A stretch of DNA of 64,000 nt from JALOAR01 sp041649415 (GTDB lineage: Bacteria > Patescibacteriota > Minisyncoccia > UBA6257 > Colwellbacteraceae), in the NCBI GenBank assembly GCA_041649415.1, contig JBAZND010000001.1, forward strand, positions 173,912-237,911, written 5' to 3'. Below the pieces are notes generated by a model. That model had not been told where the DNA came from. It was given only the letters and a program-made list of their open reading frames with translations, and did no database searches. The position numbers and the translations under genes were made by a program. Every line of letters starts with the position of its first letter. Position 1 is the first letter of the stretch. Of this stretch, positions 1 to 7,825 are shown in pieces.

Positions 1-1267
1 CGCTGTAGTTCGGTATTGCCGGACAATTTGGATTGTTAGCTGAAAATTCGGTCGGAACGTCAAATAAAATGGTGTCGGGAGTGAATCCTTTTATAAAAGC
101 CCCCATATAGACAAACGGCTTAAAAGACGATCCCGGCTGTCTAAGACCTTGAGTTATCACATCAAAATTTCCTTCAAATCGGCAGGATGACCCTTCAATG
201 CATCCTTCCGGTTCCGGCGGGTTAAAGTAATTCTTTGACCCGACGAGCGCGAGCACTTGACCGGTCTTTGGGTCCATGGCAATTAGGGCGGTATTGTGCC
301 CGGAATAAAGCTCCGTATTTCTGTCCCCTCCCGCCTCAACGGCGGAATTAGCAATTTCTTGTAAATCCACATCAAGGGTAGTGGTTATTTTAAGACCCGC
401 TTTGGAAACGAAATCCTCTCCATACTTGTCATTTAGATAGTCTTGAACTGCCATTACGAAATGCGGCGCGATGGCGAAAGAGGCCGTCTTTGGCTGTTCC
501 ATCACCGCTGGTTTGTTATCTTTGGCAGAATTATATTGTTGCTCATCTATCATCCCCAAAGCCTTCATCTGGGAGAGAACGTATTGCCTTCTTTCTTCAA
601 GTTCAATCGTGTGCGACCCCCACGGAGAGTAATAACTAGGAGCCTGCGGTATGGCAACGAGCATTGCCGCTTCAGAGAGACTTACTTCTTTTGCCGGTTT
701 TCCGAAATATGTTTGTGAAGCGGCTTCCACGCCATAGGCATTTTGACCGTAGGGAATCTGGTTGAGATAAAGATTTAATATTTCATCTTTCGTGTAAACG
801 TGTTCCAAACGATACGCCAAAATTAGTTCCTTTAACTTGCGTATAATCGATTTCTCGGGCGTCAAAAACGAATTTTTAGCGACCTGTTGAGTTATCGTTG
901 ATCCGCCTTGCGCGCGATAACCCTTTTGGATGTCAACAAAGACCGCCCTTAAAGTCCCTCTTAAATCAAACGCGGAGTGTTCGTAAAAACCGCTGTCTTC
1001 AATGGCGATGGTTGCCTGACGCAAAACGTCTGGAATTTCTTCGGGCGACAGATAAGTTCTCTTTTCTTCACCGTGTATTTCGTATAGTAAAGTTTCACCG
1101 GTCCGATCAAAAATCTTCGTAGATTCCGTAAGCTCATGCGAAGCTATCTCTCCTACCGTTGGTAAATTCCGGCTCAAATAAAGAAAGCCTAAAACTCCGA
1201 GCGCGACTAAAATCCCGGTTATTCCTAAAGCCCAAATCAATATTTTTTTAATCTGTATTTTTTTCAC
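1..1267 (-). CDS. Penicillin-binding protein 1A-type bifunctional transglycosylase/transpeptidase, C-terminus cut by the window edge
   Basis: Class A PBP that polymerises and cross-links peptidoglycan outside the membrane. About 422 codons are visible. A GTG start at 1267 gives a Lys-rich N-terminus and one membrane helix at about residues 8-30. The GT51 glycosyltransferase domain follows with AIEDSGFYEH (catalytic Glu), GGSTITQQ and RLEHVYTKDEILNLYLN. The transpeptidase domain begins with IAMDPKTGQVLALVGS, and its SxxK nucleophile motif (PGSSFKP) lies near the window edge. KSG and later motifs are outside. The start has a -10 box 8 nt upstream and no SD. The family is certain; the exact subfamily is inferred. 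Confidence 0.93.
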   Translation of the reverse strand, partial: MKKIQIKKILIWALGITGILVALGVLGFLYLSRNLPTVGEIASHELTESTKIFDRTGETLLYEIHGEEKRTYLSPEEIPDVLRQATIAIEDSGFYEHSAFDLRGTLRAVFVDIQKGYRAQGGSTITQQVAKNSFLTPEKSIIRKLKELILAYRLEHVYTKDEILNLYLNQIPYGQNAYGVEAASQTYFGKPAKEVSLSEAAMLVAIPQAPSYYSPWGSHTIELEERRQYVLSQMKALGMIDEQQYNSAKDNKPAVMEQPKTASFAIAPHFVMAVQDYLNDKYGEDFVSKAGLKITTTLDVDLQEIANSAVEAGGDRNTELYSGHNTALIAMDPKTGQVLALVGSKNYFNPPEPEGCIEGSSCRFEGNFDVITQGLRQPGSSFKPFVYMGAFIKGFTPDTILFDVPTEFSANNPNCPAIPNYS

Positions 1268-1275
1268 GCTTCTTA

Positions 1276-1281
1276 ATTATA
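1276..1281 (-). promoter_or_regulatory. -10 box (TATAAT) 8 nt before the PBP start codon
   Basis: On the minus strand TATAAT lies at 1281-1276 and the GTG at 1267, which leaves 8 nt between them. Transcription would start about at the start codon, so the mRNA is predicted leaderless. No clear -35 is visible; a hairpin occupies the upstream DNA. Confidence 0.5.
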
Positions 1282-1283
1282 CA

Positions 1284-1311
1284 TCGCCCCATACCATCCG
1301 GTACGGGGCGA
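1284..1311 (-). terminator. GC-rich hairpin between the acidic protein gene and the PBP gene
   Basis: Near-perfect inverted repeat with TCGCCCC / GGGGCGA arms plus inner TACC/GGTA pairing. It follows the stop of the acidic protein gene and precedes the PBP promoter. It has no clean U-run, so it may be a weak terminator or an RNA-end stabiliser. Confidence 0.45.
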
Positions 1312-1340
1312 CTGTGATTCATCTATTCTTCTCTCTCTAA

Positions 1341-1541
1341 TTAAAATTCTTCTTCTTCGTTTAATTCGTCGTTTCCATCATCAATACTCTCTTCTTCATC
1401 CTCATCTTCAAAGTCATTATCATCGTCGCTTTCCTTTATTGAAAAGCCTTCCTCGTTGGAATTAAGCTCATCATAATCGTTATTACTTCCGCCTAATTCT
1501 CGAGACTCATCGTCTCCCCAATCGTTTTCTTCAGGGTTCAT
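1341..1541 (-). CDS. Small, very acidic hypothetical protein (66 aa)
   Basis: No family recognised. The product is almost entirely Asp, Glu, Asn, Ser and Gly, with runs such as DDDNDFEDEDEEES, and has no hydrophobic core, so it is probably disordered and strongly negative. Support for a real gene: it has its own promoter-like sequence upstream (-35 TTGACC at 1613-1608, 16 bp spacer, extended -10 TGaTATTCT at 1591-1586), a leader hairpin (CCGAC/GTCGG) and a hairpin after the stop. No SD. Short acidic proteins can act as DNA mimics or RNA polymerase delta-like factors, but nothing here shows that. A low-complexity frame by chance remains possible. Confidence 0.55.
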   Translation of the reverse strand: MNPEENDWGDDESRELGGSNNDYDELNSNEEGFSIKESDDDNDFEDEDEEESIDDGNDELNEEEEF

Positions 1542-1585
1542 TATTAATTAACGCGTTTTTGCCGACCTTTTTATTTCTGTCGGAA

Positions 1586-1613
1586 AGAATATCACAAAGA
1601 TTTTTGAGGTCAA
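1586..1613 (-). promoter_or_regulatory. Promoter of the acidic protein gene
   Basis: Minus strand: TTGACC (-35) at 1613-1608, 16 bp spacer, TATTCT (-10) at 1591-1586 preceded by TGa (extended -10). It lies just upstream of the acidic protein gene and beyond the ruvC stop, so it begins a separate unit. Confidence 0.5.
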
Positions 1614-1624
1614 GGGTTTGATTA

Positions 1625-2122
1625 TTAGGGGATTAAAGCGGCCGTAATGGCAATCGCCAAAGCATCAGAAGCGTCGTCAATCGGATGGAAATCTTTGAGC
1701 CCGAGAATGAGTGCCACCATTTTCAAGACAGCTTTCTTATCAGCCGATCCGTAGCCGCTAATGGACTGTTTTACTGTATTCGGGCTGAATTCTCTGATAG
1801 GGCAAGATGCCTCCGCCGCGGCGAGAAGAATCACCCCCCTTGCTTCAGCGACAGTCATGGCGGTCGTTTGGTTTTTGGAAAAGAACAGTTTCTCAACCGC
1901 CATCACGTTCGGCTGCAGCCGTTTAATGAGTGCGAGCATCTCCTCATGAATAAAAAGCAGCTGTTCCGCGGCATAACCCTTCTCTTTTTTCTCTATTATC
2001 CCCTGCTCTAGAAGCGAAAACTTTCCCTCCTTAAAAGCCACGGCGCCATATCCTATGCGATGCGTCCCCGGGTCAATACCCAAATAAATTAGGGAATTAG
2101 TTTTATTTCTTAATATTGGCAT
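1625..2122 (-). CDS. ruvC: Holliday junction resolvase RuvC
   Basis: RNase H-fold endonuclease that resolves four-way DNA junctions delivered by RuvAB. At 165 aa it is close to the usual 160-175. The LGIDPGTHRIGYG motif near residue 15 gives the first catalytic Asp, AVEKLFF gives the catalytic Glu, and HPIDDASDALAIA near the C-terminus gives the last two acidic residues, so all four metal ligands are present. It overlaps the end of yebC by 20 nt, so the two are translated from one message. ruvB lies 2 kb away on the other strand; no ruvA is in the window. Confidence 0.95.
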   Translation of the reverse strand: MPILRNKTNSLIYLGIDPGTHRIGYGAVAFKEGKFSLLEQGIIEKKEKGYAAEQLLFIHEEMLALIKRLQPNVMAVEKLFFSKNQTTAMTVAEARGVILLAAAEASCPIREFSPNTVKQSISGYGSADKKAVLKMVALILGLKDFHPIDDASDALAIAITAALIP

Positions 2123-2630
2123 ACACTTCCATTACGTCAGGATGGTCCAAAAGGACTTCCGTCAGAACCTCTATTTTTTCATTGTCCTCTTCTGCGACTG
2201 GTTGCTTAAATTTTGGGATAAATTCCCCTTCTCCATTTTGAGTAAACCCCCACATAACCGAACCTTGTTCGGCAAATTTGGCATTATTGTTTAAAAGCAG
2301 CCTTTTAACTTCGGCGATAGTTCTGTTTCGGTTGTCCGTCGCGGCTTTAATAACGAAAGCCGTCCCTCCGGGGCCGTAGGCCTCTATTAGAATATCTTCT
2401 GTGGGATTATCCTTTGCTCTGTTAATGGCTCTTACTATGTTGTCCGAGGGGACATTTTCTTCCTTGGCTTTGGCTATTGCTGCCCGAAGACGCGGATTGA
2501 AATCCGGATTTGGATCAATCTTTGCCGCTGTCTGCACCGCCATCAAGAGCTTTGTGAACTGTTTGGCGCGCTTTTCGTCGGTTAAAGCTTTCTTATGTTT
2601 TATTTGGGACCATTTACTGTGTCCTGACAT
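2103..2630 (-). CDS. YebC/PmpR-family protein, shortened
   Basis: N-terminal MSGHSKWSQIKHKKALTD and the following KAKEENVPSDNIVRAINRA are signatures of the YebC/PmpR/TACO1 family, linked to transcription regulation and to relief of ribosome stalling. The protein is 175 aa against about 240 normally. The N-terminal domain (GPGGTAFVIKAATDNRNRTIAEVKRLL, GSVMWGF) is intact and the C-terminus (LLDHPDVMEVYANIKK) resembles the normal end, so the missing part appears internal. First gene of a yebC-ruvC pair, divergent from the pilus ATPase gene with only 22 bp between. No SD; a TATAAT lies 8 nt upstream. Confidence 0.9.
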   Translation of the reverse strand: MSGHSKWSQIKHKKALTDEKRAKQFTKLLMAVQTAAKIDPNPDFNPRLRAAIAKAKEENVPSDNIVRAINRAKDNPTEDILIEAYGPGGTAFVIKAATDNRNRTIAEVKRLLLNNNAKFAEQGSVMWGFTQNGEGEFIPKFKQPVAEEDNEKIEVLTEVLLDHPDVMEVYANIKK

Positions 2631-2652
2631 TTGCCTATATTATATATAAGTT
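2631..2652. promoter_or_regulatory. 22-bp divergent promoter region shared by yebC and the pilus ATPase gene
   Basis: The whole gap between the two divergent start codons is 22 bp of almost pure A/T. On the minus strand TATAAT at 2644-2639 lies 8 nt before the yebC ATG. On the plus strand TATATT (2636-2641) or TATATA (2641-2646) lies 6-11 nt before the ATG at 2653. Both -10 boxes overlap, so RNA polymerase can probably fire in only one direction at a time, and both mRNAs would be leaderless. Confidence 0.55.
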
Positions 2653-3963
2653 ATGCCGTCTTTAAATAACAAAAAAGAAAATTTAAACGAAGTTTTCATA
2701 AGTAAAATTGCCATTTCTTCTCCCGCCGAACTATCCGCGCGTCTTACTGTCTTGTCAGCGGAGAAAGCGTCAACGAGCGTTTTGCTTGAAGAAATATTGG
2801 GAAGCGCGCTTGGTCTTGGCGCTTCGGACGTTCACTTTGAGCCCGCGCGAGATACCGTAAAAGTAAGAATCCGAATAGACGGTATTTTACGCGAGGCAGG
2901 TGTTCTTATAAACGAAGAATATAAGTATCTTTTGAGCAGAATTAAGCTTTTAGGCGGCATCAAACTTAATATTCAGGAGAAAGCCCAAGATGGGCGGTTT
3001 ACTATTTTAAGTCGCGAGAATAAAGGGGATATTGAGGTTCGCGTCTCTATTAACCCCTCCGAATACGGAGCAACGATTGTTCTAAGAATCCTTGACCCAG
3101 AAGCGGTGATTCTGGAAATAAAAGACATTGGTCTCCGAACGGACGACCTCCAAAAAATTGAGGAAAATCTCAAAAAGCCGAATGGCATGATTCTAGTGAC
3201 TGGTCCCACCGGTTCGGGGAAAACTACCACTCTTTACGCGTTTGTTAACCGCCTAAACTCACCGGAAATAAAGATAATAACGATTGAGGACCCCATAGAG
3301 TATCACTTAAGCAATATTCAACAAACGCAGGTTGACTCATCCGCTGGCTACGACTTTAAAAACGGCCTAAAATCAATCCTACGCCAAGATCCGGATGTTA
3401 TTCTTATCGGTGAAATAAGAGACGCCGAAACAGCGGAAATTGCTATGCAGGCAGCTCTTACAGGGCACGTTGTCTTCTCTACCCTTCACACCAATGCAGC
3501 CTCGGGCGCTATCCCTCGCCTTTTGGACTTGGAAGTCAAGCCGCAAATCATTGGGCCAGCCGTTAATGTGATAATAGCCCAGCGTTTAGTCAGGAAATTA
3601 TGTCTAAAATGCCGTAAAAAGACGGAATTAGACAATGAAAAGAGAGAAAAAATGGAGAAATTTATCGTTTCTCTCCCCAAAAATATTGCCCTGCCGACTG
3701 CGGAGGAAATGGCATTATACGAACCGGTCGGCTGTCCGTCCTGTATAGATGGTTATAAAGGCAGAACGGCCATATTTGAAATATTGGAAATGAATAAAGA
3801 TATAGAAATGCTCATTCATAAAGAATCGAGTGAAGTGGAGATTGAGAAACTTGCGGTTGAGAAAGGTTTTATTAATATACAGCAAGATGGAATTATCAAA
3901 GCCATAAAAGGGATCACGAGTCTTACGGAAGTGGAAAAAGCAACGGGGCCGATTAGTTGGTAG
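2653..3963 (+). CDS. GspE/PilB-type pilus or secretion assembly ATPase
   Basis: Hexameric cytoplasmic ATPase that drives type IV pilus or type II secretion assembly. Walker A GPTGSGKT is at 184-191, followed by the Asp box (TIEDPIEY), Walker B (DPDVILIGEIRDAETAE) and His box (TGHVVFSTLHTNAA). ASDVHFEP near residue 58 marks the N2 domain. The C-terminal tetracysteine zinc site (CLKCRKK ... CPSC) is present. At 436 aa it is shorter than PilB (about 560) and lacks the N1 domain. The pilin it may assemble is plausibly the one encoded at 61526; no pilC or pilT is nearby. Confidence 0.9.
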   Translation: MPSLNNKKENLNEVFISKIAISSPAELSARLTVLSAEKASTSVLLEEILGSALGLGASDVHFEPARDTVKVRIRIDGILREAGVLINEEYKYLLSRIKLLGGIKLNIQEKAQDGRFTILSRENKGDIEVRVSINPSEYGATIVLRILDPEAVILEIKDIGLRTDDLQKIEENLKKPNGMILVTGPTGSGKTTTLYAFVNRLNSPEIKIITIEDPIEYHLSNIQQTQVDSSAGYDFKNGLKSILRQDPDVILIGEIRDAETAEIAMQAALTGHVVFSTLHTNAASGAIPRLLDLEVKPQIIGPAVNVIIAQRLVRKLCLKCRKKTELDNEKREKMEKFIVSLPKNIALPTAEEMALYEPVGCPSCIDGYKGRTAIFEILEMNKDIEMLIHKESSEVEIEKLAVEKGFINIQQDGIIKAIKGITSLTEVEKATGPISW

Positions 3964-4011
3964 CGTTTTAAAAACAAAAATCCGCCAAAGACTTCTGAAT
4001 ATTATGGAAAC

Positions 4012-4158
4012 TCTTTTATTTAAAAAATAAAAGAGGTTAAGATGCACCCGAGGCATACCCGAGCCGAAACCCAAGGCAGCTATAAACTGAGGCAACATCC
4101 CGTCAGAAATCCTTAACGGATTTGTCCGCATCCTAACATATAGCTTCAGTCTTGTCAA
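4012..4158 (-). ncRNA. Candidate minus-strand small RNA and its promoter between the ATPase gene and ruvB
   Basis: Minus strand: TTGACA at 4158-4153, exactly 17 bp, then an extended -10 TGtTAGGAT at 4135-4130. RNA would start near 4123 and run to a hairpin at 4036-4012 (CTCTTTTATTT / AAATAAAAGAG) followed by a short T run. The roughly 110-nt product contains an AAATCC/GGATTT hairpin and a GC-rich middle. Nothing in it matches an RNA family I recognise. The gap (3964-4162) otherwise holds no gene. The promoter overlaps the region just upstream of ruvB, so it could interfere with ruvB expression. Confidence 0.3.
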
Positions 4159-4162
4159 GACT

Positions 4163-5152
4163 ATGTCCGAGATAAATATACAAGGTCAAAAAGAGGAACA
4201 AAACTGGGAAAATTTATTACGCCCGGACAGCTTTGGCAAATATATTGGCCAAGAACCGGTTAAAAGAAGTCTTAAGATTATTCTTGAGGCGGCCAATAGA
4301 AGAAATGAGCCTATTGACCATATACTTCTTCATGGCCAAGCCGGACTTGGTAAAACCACTTTAGCTCATATTATCGCAAAAGAGGCTAAAGGAAATTTAA
4401 AAATTACTTCTGGCCCGGCCATTGAAAAGACCGGGGACTTAGCCGCTATCCTGACAAATCTTGAGAACGGGGACATATTGTTCATTGACGAAGTCCATCG
4501 TTTAAATAGGATGATTGAAGAGGTCTTATACTCGGCCATGGAGAGCCGGACGCTAAATATAGTTTTGGGAAAAGGGCCGTCAGCCAGAACAATTTCCATT
4601 GATCTTCTTCCTTTTACTCTTATCGCGGCGACCACGAGGATTGATTTATTATCCGGGCCACTTAGATCTAGATTCGGCGCGACCTTTCGTCTTGATTATT
4701 ATTCATCCAAAGACATTGAAGAAATCATAAAACGGTCGGCCGCCATTTTAGGCGTTCAAATTGACGATGAAGCCGTCAAAATACTCGCCAAGGTCAGCCG
4801 CTTCACCCCACGCACTGCAAATAGAATTCTAAAGAGAGCGAGAGATGTTGCCGAGGTGCGCGGGACAAGCTTAATCAATGAAAAGTGCCTTGAAGAACTC
4901 TTTGAAATATTGGAGATTGACGATCTCGGCCTTGAATATCAAGACCGAAGGATTCTTCTTATTCTCCGCGACCAATTTAACGGAGGTCCGGCGGGAATCG
5001 GCTCCATCTCATCCTCTCTCGGTGAAGAGAAAAGCATAATAGAGGGCGTTTATGAGCCGTATCTTATTAAAATAGGACTTATTAAAAGAACTCCTTCCGG
5101 CCGCATGCTTACCGAAAAAGGACTAATCTATTTGGAAAGCCTAAAGAACTAA
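4163..5152 (+). CDS. ruvB: Holliday junction branch migration helicase RuvB
   Basis: AAA+ motor that drives branch migration with RuvA. The 329 aa are typical. Visible are LRPDSFGKYIGQEPVKRSLK, Walker A GQAGLGKTTLA, Walker B ILFIDEVHRL, sensor 1 AATTR, the arginine finger region (GPLRSRFGATFRLDYY) and the C-terminal winged helix (GGPAGIGSISSSLGEEKSIIEGVYEPYLIKIGLIKRTPSGR). It heads a run of closely spaced plus-strand genes (tsaE 4 nt after, exonuclease 5 nt after that). No SD; a small AGTCTT/AAGACT hairpin directly abuts the ATG. Confidence 0.97.
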   Translation: MSEINIQGQKEEQNWENLLRPDSFGKYIGQEPVKRSLKIILEAANRRNEPIDHILLHGQAGLGKTTLAHIIAKEAKGNLKITSGPAIEKTGDLAAILTNLENGDILFIDEVHRLNRMIEEVLYSAMESRTLNIVLGKGPSARTISIDLLPFTLIAATTRIDLLSGPLRSRFGATFRLDYYSSKDIEEIIKRSAAILGVQIDDEAVKILAKVSRFTPRTANRILKRARDVAEVRGTSLINEKCLEELFEILEIDDLGLEYQDRRILLILRDQFNGGPAGIGSISSSLGEEKSIIEGVYEPYLIKIGLIKRTPSGRMLTEKGLIYLESLKN

Positions 5153-5156
5153 CCAA

Positions 5157-5588
5157 ATGCCCGTCATAATCTCTCGCTCCGAGAAACAAACCAAGAAATT
5201 AGGAGCGAAACTGGCCGGAAAAATTATGAAAAATGCCGGTAAGCCGCAAATTGTGTTCTTGATCGGCGAATTAGGCTCGGGGAAAACGGCCTTTTCTAAA
5301 GGATTTGCCGAGCATCTCGGCATAAAGAGAGTCTCAAGCCCTACGTTTAATATCGTGAAATCCTATAAAATAAAAAAAGGAGACTACACGCGCTTGGTTC
5401 ACGCCGATTTATACCGAGTTAAAGATTTAAAAGAACTTGAGAACATCAGCTTTTTCAAAGATCTAAGCAAAAAAGGCATTATTACCTTAATAGAATGGCC
5501 AGAAACAGTTACCCGAAAAATATCAGGCATTAAAGTTCGCTTCGCTCACGGCGGAAATGAAAATGAACGATTGATTAAAATAAGCTAA
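5157..5588 (+). CDS. tsaE: tRNA threonylcarbamoyladenosine biosynthesis ATPase TsaE
   Basis: ATPase partner of TsaB/TsaD in making t6A37 on ANN-decoding tRNAs. P-loop GELGSGKTAFSKG, then SSPTFNIVKSY, HADLYRVKDLKELE and LIEWPE are all family hallmarks. At 143 aa it is close to the usual 150. It starts 4 nt after the ruvB stop and is probably co-transcribed with ruvB and the exonuclease. t6A would be needed by the tRNA-Ile(UAU) encoded at 12635. Confidence 0.93.
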   Translation: MPVIISRSEKQTKKLGAKLAGKIMKNAGKPQIVFLIGELGSGKTAFSKGFAEHLGIKRVSSPTFNIVKSYKIKKGDYTRLVHADLYRVKDLKELENISFFKDLSKKGIITLIEWPETVTRKISGIKVRFAHGGNENERLIKIS

Positions 5589-5593
5589 AACTC

Positions 5594-6475
5594 ATGGAAC
5601 ATTCCTTTCTTATAATAGACGCGAACTCTCTTATCCATCGGGCCTACCACGCCCTCCCTCCTCTCACAGACTCTCAAGGAAAACCGGCAGGCGCTTTATA
5701 CGGTCTTTCAAGCATACTTTTGAAAATCCTAAGAGAAGTCATTCCAGAATATGCTGTTGCGGCCTTTGACCGCCCGGAACCCACTTTTCGGGAAAAAGAA
5801 TACTCTGCCTATAAGGAACACCGCCCGGGAGCGGAAGAAAGTTTGATTTCTCAACTCATTTCCTCCAAAGACTTCTTCAAAGCTTTCGGAATTGCCAGTT
5901 TGGACTCCCCGGGGTTTGAAGCGGACGACATTATAGGAACAGTTGTTTCAAACGCCTCCCGCGCGGCGAAAGTGAAGAAAATCATAATTCTATCGGGCGA
6001 TTTGGATGTTCTTCAACTTGTGGAAGACAACCATATCGTCGCCTGGGTGCCTCAAAAAGGCATAAGCTCATTCACTGAATACAACCGCGAAGCGGTAATC
6101 AAACGTTTTGGTGTCCCCCCAGAACATATTCCGGACTATAAAGGGCTGGTTGGAGACACTTCAGATAATATTCCGGGTGTTTCCGGTATTGGCCCTAAAA
6201 CAGCAGCAGCTCTCATTAAAAACTACGGCCCATTAGAAGACCTTTATGCTCTTTCACCTGAACCAAAAACAACGGCTTTAAAAAATGTCATTGAAAGCAA
6301 AGAGAAAGCTCTGCTCTCCAAGCATCTCGCGACCATCTCCCAGAACGCGCCGATTTCTTTTCCCTCGGTTGAAGATTTTAAAGTTAATCCCCTTTCTCCC
6401 ACTGACCTCTCCGCTTTTCTTCTCATGAAAGGATTTAGAAATTTGTCAGAAAGAGCGGCCTCCCTTCGTTTTTAG
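5594..6475 (+). CDS. Stand-alone 5'-3' exonuclease / flap endonuclease (DNA polymerase I N-terminal-like)
   Basis: Resembles the N-terminal FEN domain of DNA polymerase I but ends at 293 aa with no 3'-5' exonuclease or polymerase part. It would remove RNA primers and 5' flaps. Acidic metal-binding motifs: LIIDANSLIHRAYHA near residue 8, AAFDRPEPTFREKEYSAYKEHR, DSPGFEADDIIGT, ILSGDLDVLQLV and the GLVGDTSDNIPGVSGIGPKTA helix-hairpin-helix region. The stop is followed by a normal gap, so the truncation is not a frameshift within view. It starts 5 nt after tsaE. Confidence 0.92.
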   Translation: MEHSFLIIDANSLIHRAYHALPPLTDSQGKPAGALYGLSSILLKILREVIPEYAVAAFDRPEPTFREKEYSAYKEHRPGAEESLISQLISSKDFFKAFGIASLDSPGFEADDIIGTVVSNASRAAKVKKIIILSGDLDVLQLVEDNHIVAWVPQKGISSFTEYNREAVIKRFGVPPEHIPDYKGLVGDTSDNIPGVSGIGPKTAAALIKNYGPLEDLYALSPEPKTTALKNVIESKEKALLSKHLATISQNAPISFPSVEDFKVNPLSPTDLSAFLLMKGFRNLSERAASLRF

Positions 6476-6508
6476 TTACAAGGAGTTGTTATACAATTAT
6501 CCTGTAAC

Positions 6509-7825
6509 TTGCTGACAATCGGCGAAAATTTTAAATTATTCAAACGAGAGCTTATTCCCTTTTGGGCGGCTCTTTTTTCTGGAATTTTAATTTCCATTCT
6601 TGCCTTTATTTATTTCTCCCTTCTTTGGTTTATTGTCTCCTGCGTTTTATTCGCCGTTATTGTCGGCGTTACATTATTTATAGGGCTGTCCTTCTCGGCT
6701 TGTAGGCGGGAAAAAACATTTGAAGAAAATCGGCTGGAAAAACTCATCACAAACGTTAATGATGCCATTATCGTTTACGACAAAGAATTTCGGATAATTG
6801 TTTGGAACCGGATGGCGGAAGAAATATTTAGATTACGCAAAGATGACGTCTTGAAGCAGACTATCTCACCCGAAAAAATATCTGATCCGTCTTTTAAGAT
6901 TCTCGTGCAAACGATTTTCCCGTCGCTCGCCCCGTCAGTCATTAAAAAAAGCCCTGCAGGAGAATATCCTCAACTTATGGATGTTTCCTTTCCCGATCCG
7001 ACCCTTGAATTGGCCGTTACGACCGACCGAATTTTGGATAGGAATGGACACCCGATTGGTTTTATAAAAATCGTAAAAAACAAAACGAGAGAAGTTGAAC
7101 TCTTGCGTTCCAAGTCGGAGTTTATCACCGTTGCGGCTCATCAATTACGCACCCCTTTAACCGCCGTTCATTGGATATTTGAGACGTTCGTTAAAAACGA
7201 ATCTCTCGCGCCAGCCGACCGAGAACTTGTCTCAAACGGACTAGCCGCTTCAGTGAGATTGTTAAAAATAGTGAACGATTTGCTTGACGTCTCCAAAATT
7301 GAATCAGGCCGATTCGGCTACAACTTCACGGAAATTGACATAGGAATGTTTATGGATGACCTTCTCAAAAATGCAAATCTTTTGGCCCAAAAATACGGCG
7401 TCTCACTTTACTTTGACCGGCCAAAAACCCCTATTATCATTCACGGCGACCCGCAAAAACTGGGAATTGCTTTTTCAAATCTCCTGGATAATGCCATCAA
7501 ATATAATGTAAAAAACGGACAAGTCATCGTTAAAATTGAACCTTATCCAAATCGTCCTTATATTCAAATATCGGTTAAAGACACGGGGATTGGTATAAGC
7601 AAAGAAGCTATCCCTAAGCTTTTCAGTAAGTTTTTCAGAGGAGAAAACACCGTTAAAGAGCAAACCGAAGGGTCGGGATTAGGGCTCTACATTACTAAAA
7701 ACATTATTGTCCGACACGGTGGCAACATCTCGGCCGAATCTTTCCTCGGGAGAGGATCTGTTTTTTACATCGTTCTTCCAACCGATCCCGCCCTCATTCC
7801 GCCGAAAGAAGTCTCTATTGAATAA
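6509..7825 (+). CDS. Membrane sensor histidine kinase with PAS domain
   Basis: Two hydrophobic helices (about residues 15-40 and 41-62), a PAS domain (about 75-195, ITNVNDAIIVYDKEFRIIVWNRMAEEIF), a HisKA domain with phospho-acceptor His211 in EFITVAAHQLRTPLTA, and a HATPase_c domain (NLLDNAIKYN, KDTGIGIS, GSGLGLYI). It should autophosphorylate and pass phosphate to a response regulator, but none is encoded nearby, so it is an orphan kinase here. The best start is TTG at 6509. A TATACA with TGt before it (6487-6495) lies 13 nt upstream. The PAS may sense a cytoplasmic signal, since almost nothing is periplasmic. Confidence 0.92.
   Translation: MLTIGENFKLFKRELIPFWAALFSGILISILAFIYFSLLWFIVSCVLFAVIVGVTLFIGLSFSACRREKTFEENRLEKLITNVNDAIIVYDKEFRIIVWNRMAEEIFRLRKDDVLKQTISPEKISDPSFKILVQTIFPSLAPSVIKKSPAGEYPQLMDVSFPDPTLELAVTTDRILDRNGHPIGFIKIVKNKTREVELLRSKSEFITVAAHQLRTPLTAVHWIFETFVKNESLAPADRELVSNGLAASVRLLKIVNDLLDVSKIESGRFGYNFTEIDIGMFMDDLLKNANLLAQKYGVSLYFDRPKTPIIIHGDPQKLGIAFSNLLDNAIKYNVKNGQVIVKIEPYPNRPYIQISVKDTGIGISKEAIPKLFSKFFRGENTVKEQTEGSGLGLYITKNIIVRHGGNISAESFLGRGSVFYIVLPTDPALIPPKEVSIE

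Noticed and set aside
3715..4158. A 147-codon open frame on the minus strand across the end of the ATPase gene and the gap before ruvB
   Set aside because: Two thirds of it lie antisense to a well-conserved coding region and the protein has no recognisable features. The non-coding RNA reading fits the gap better.
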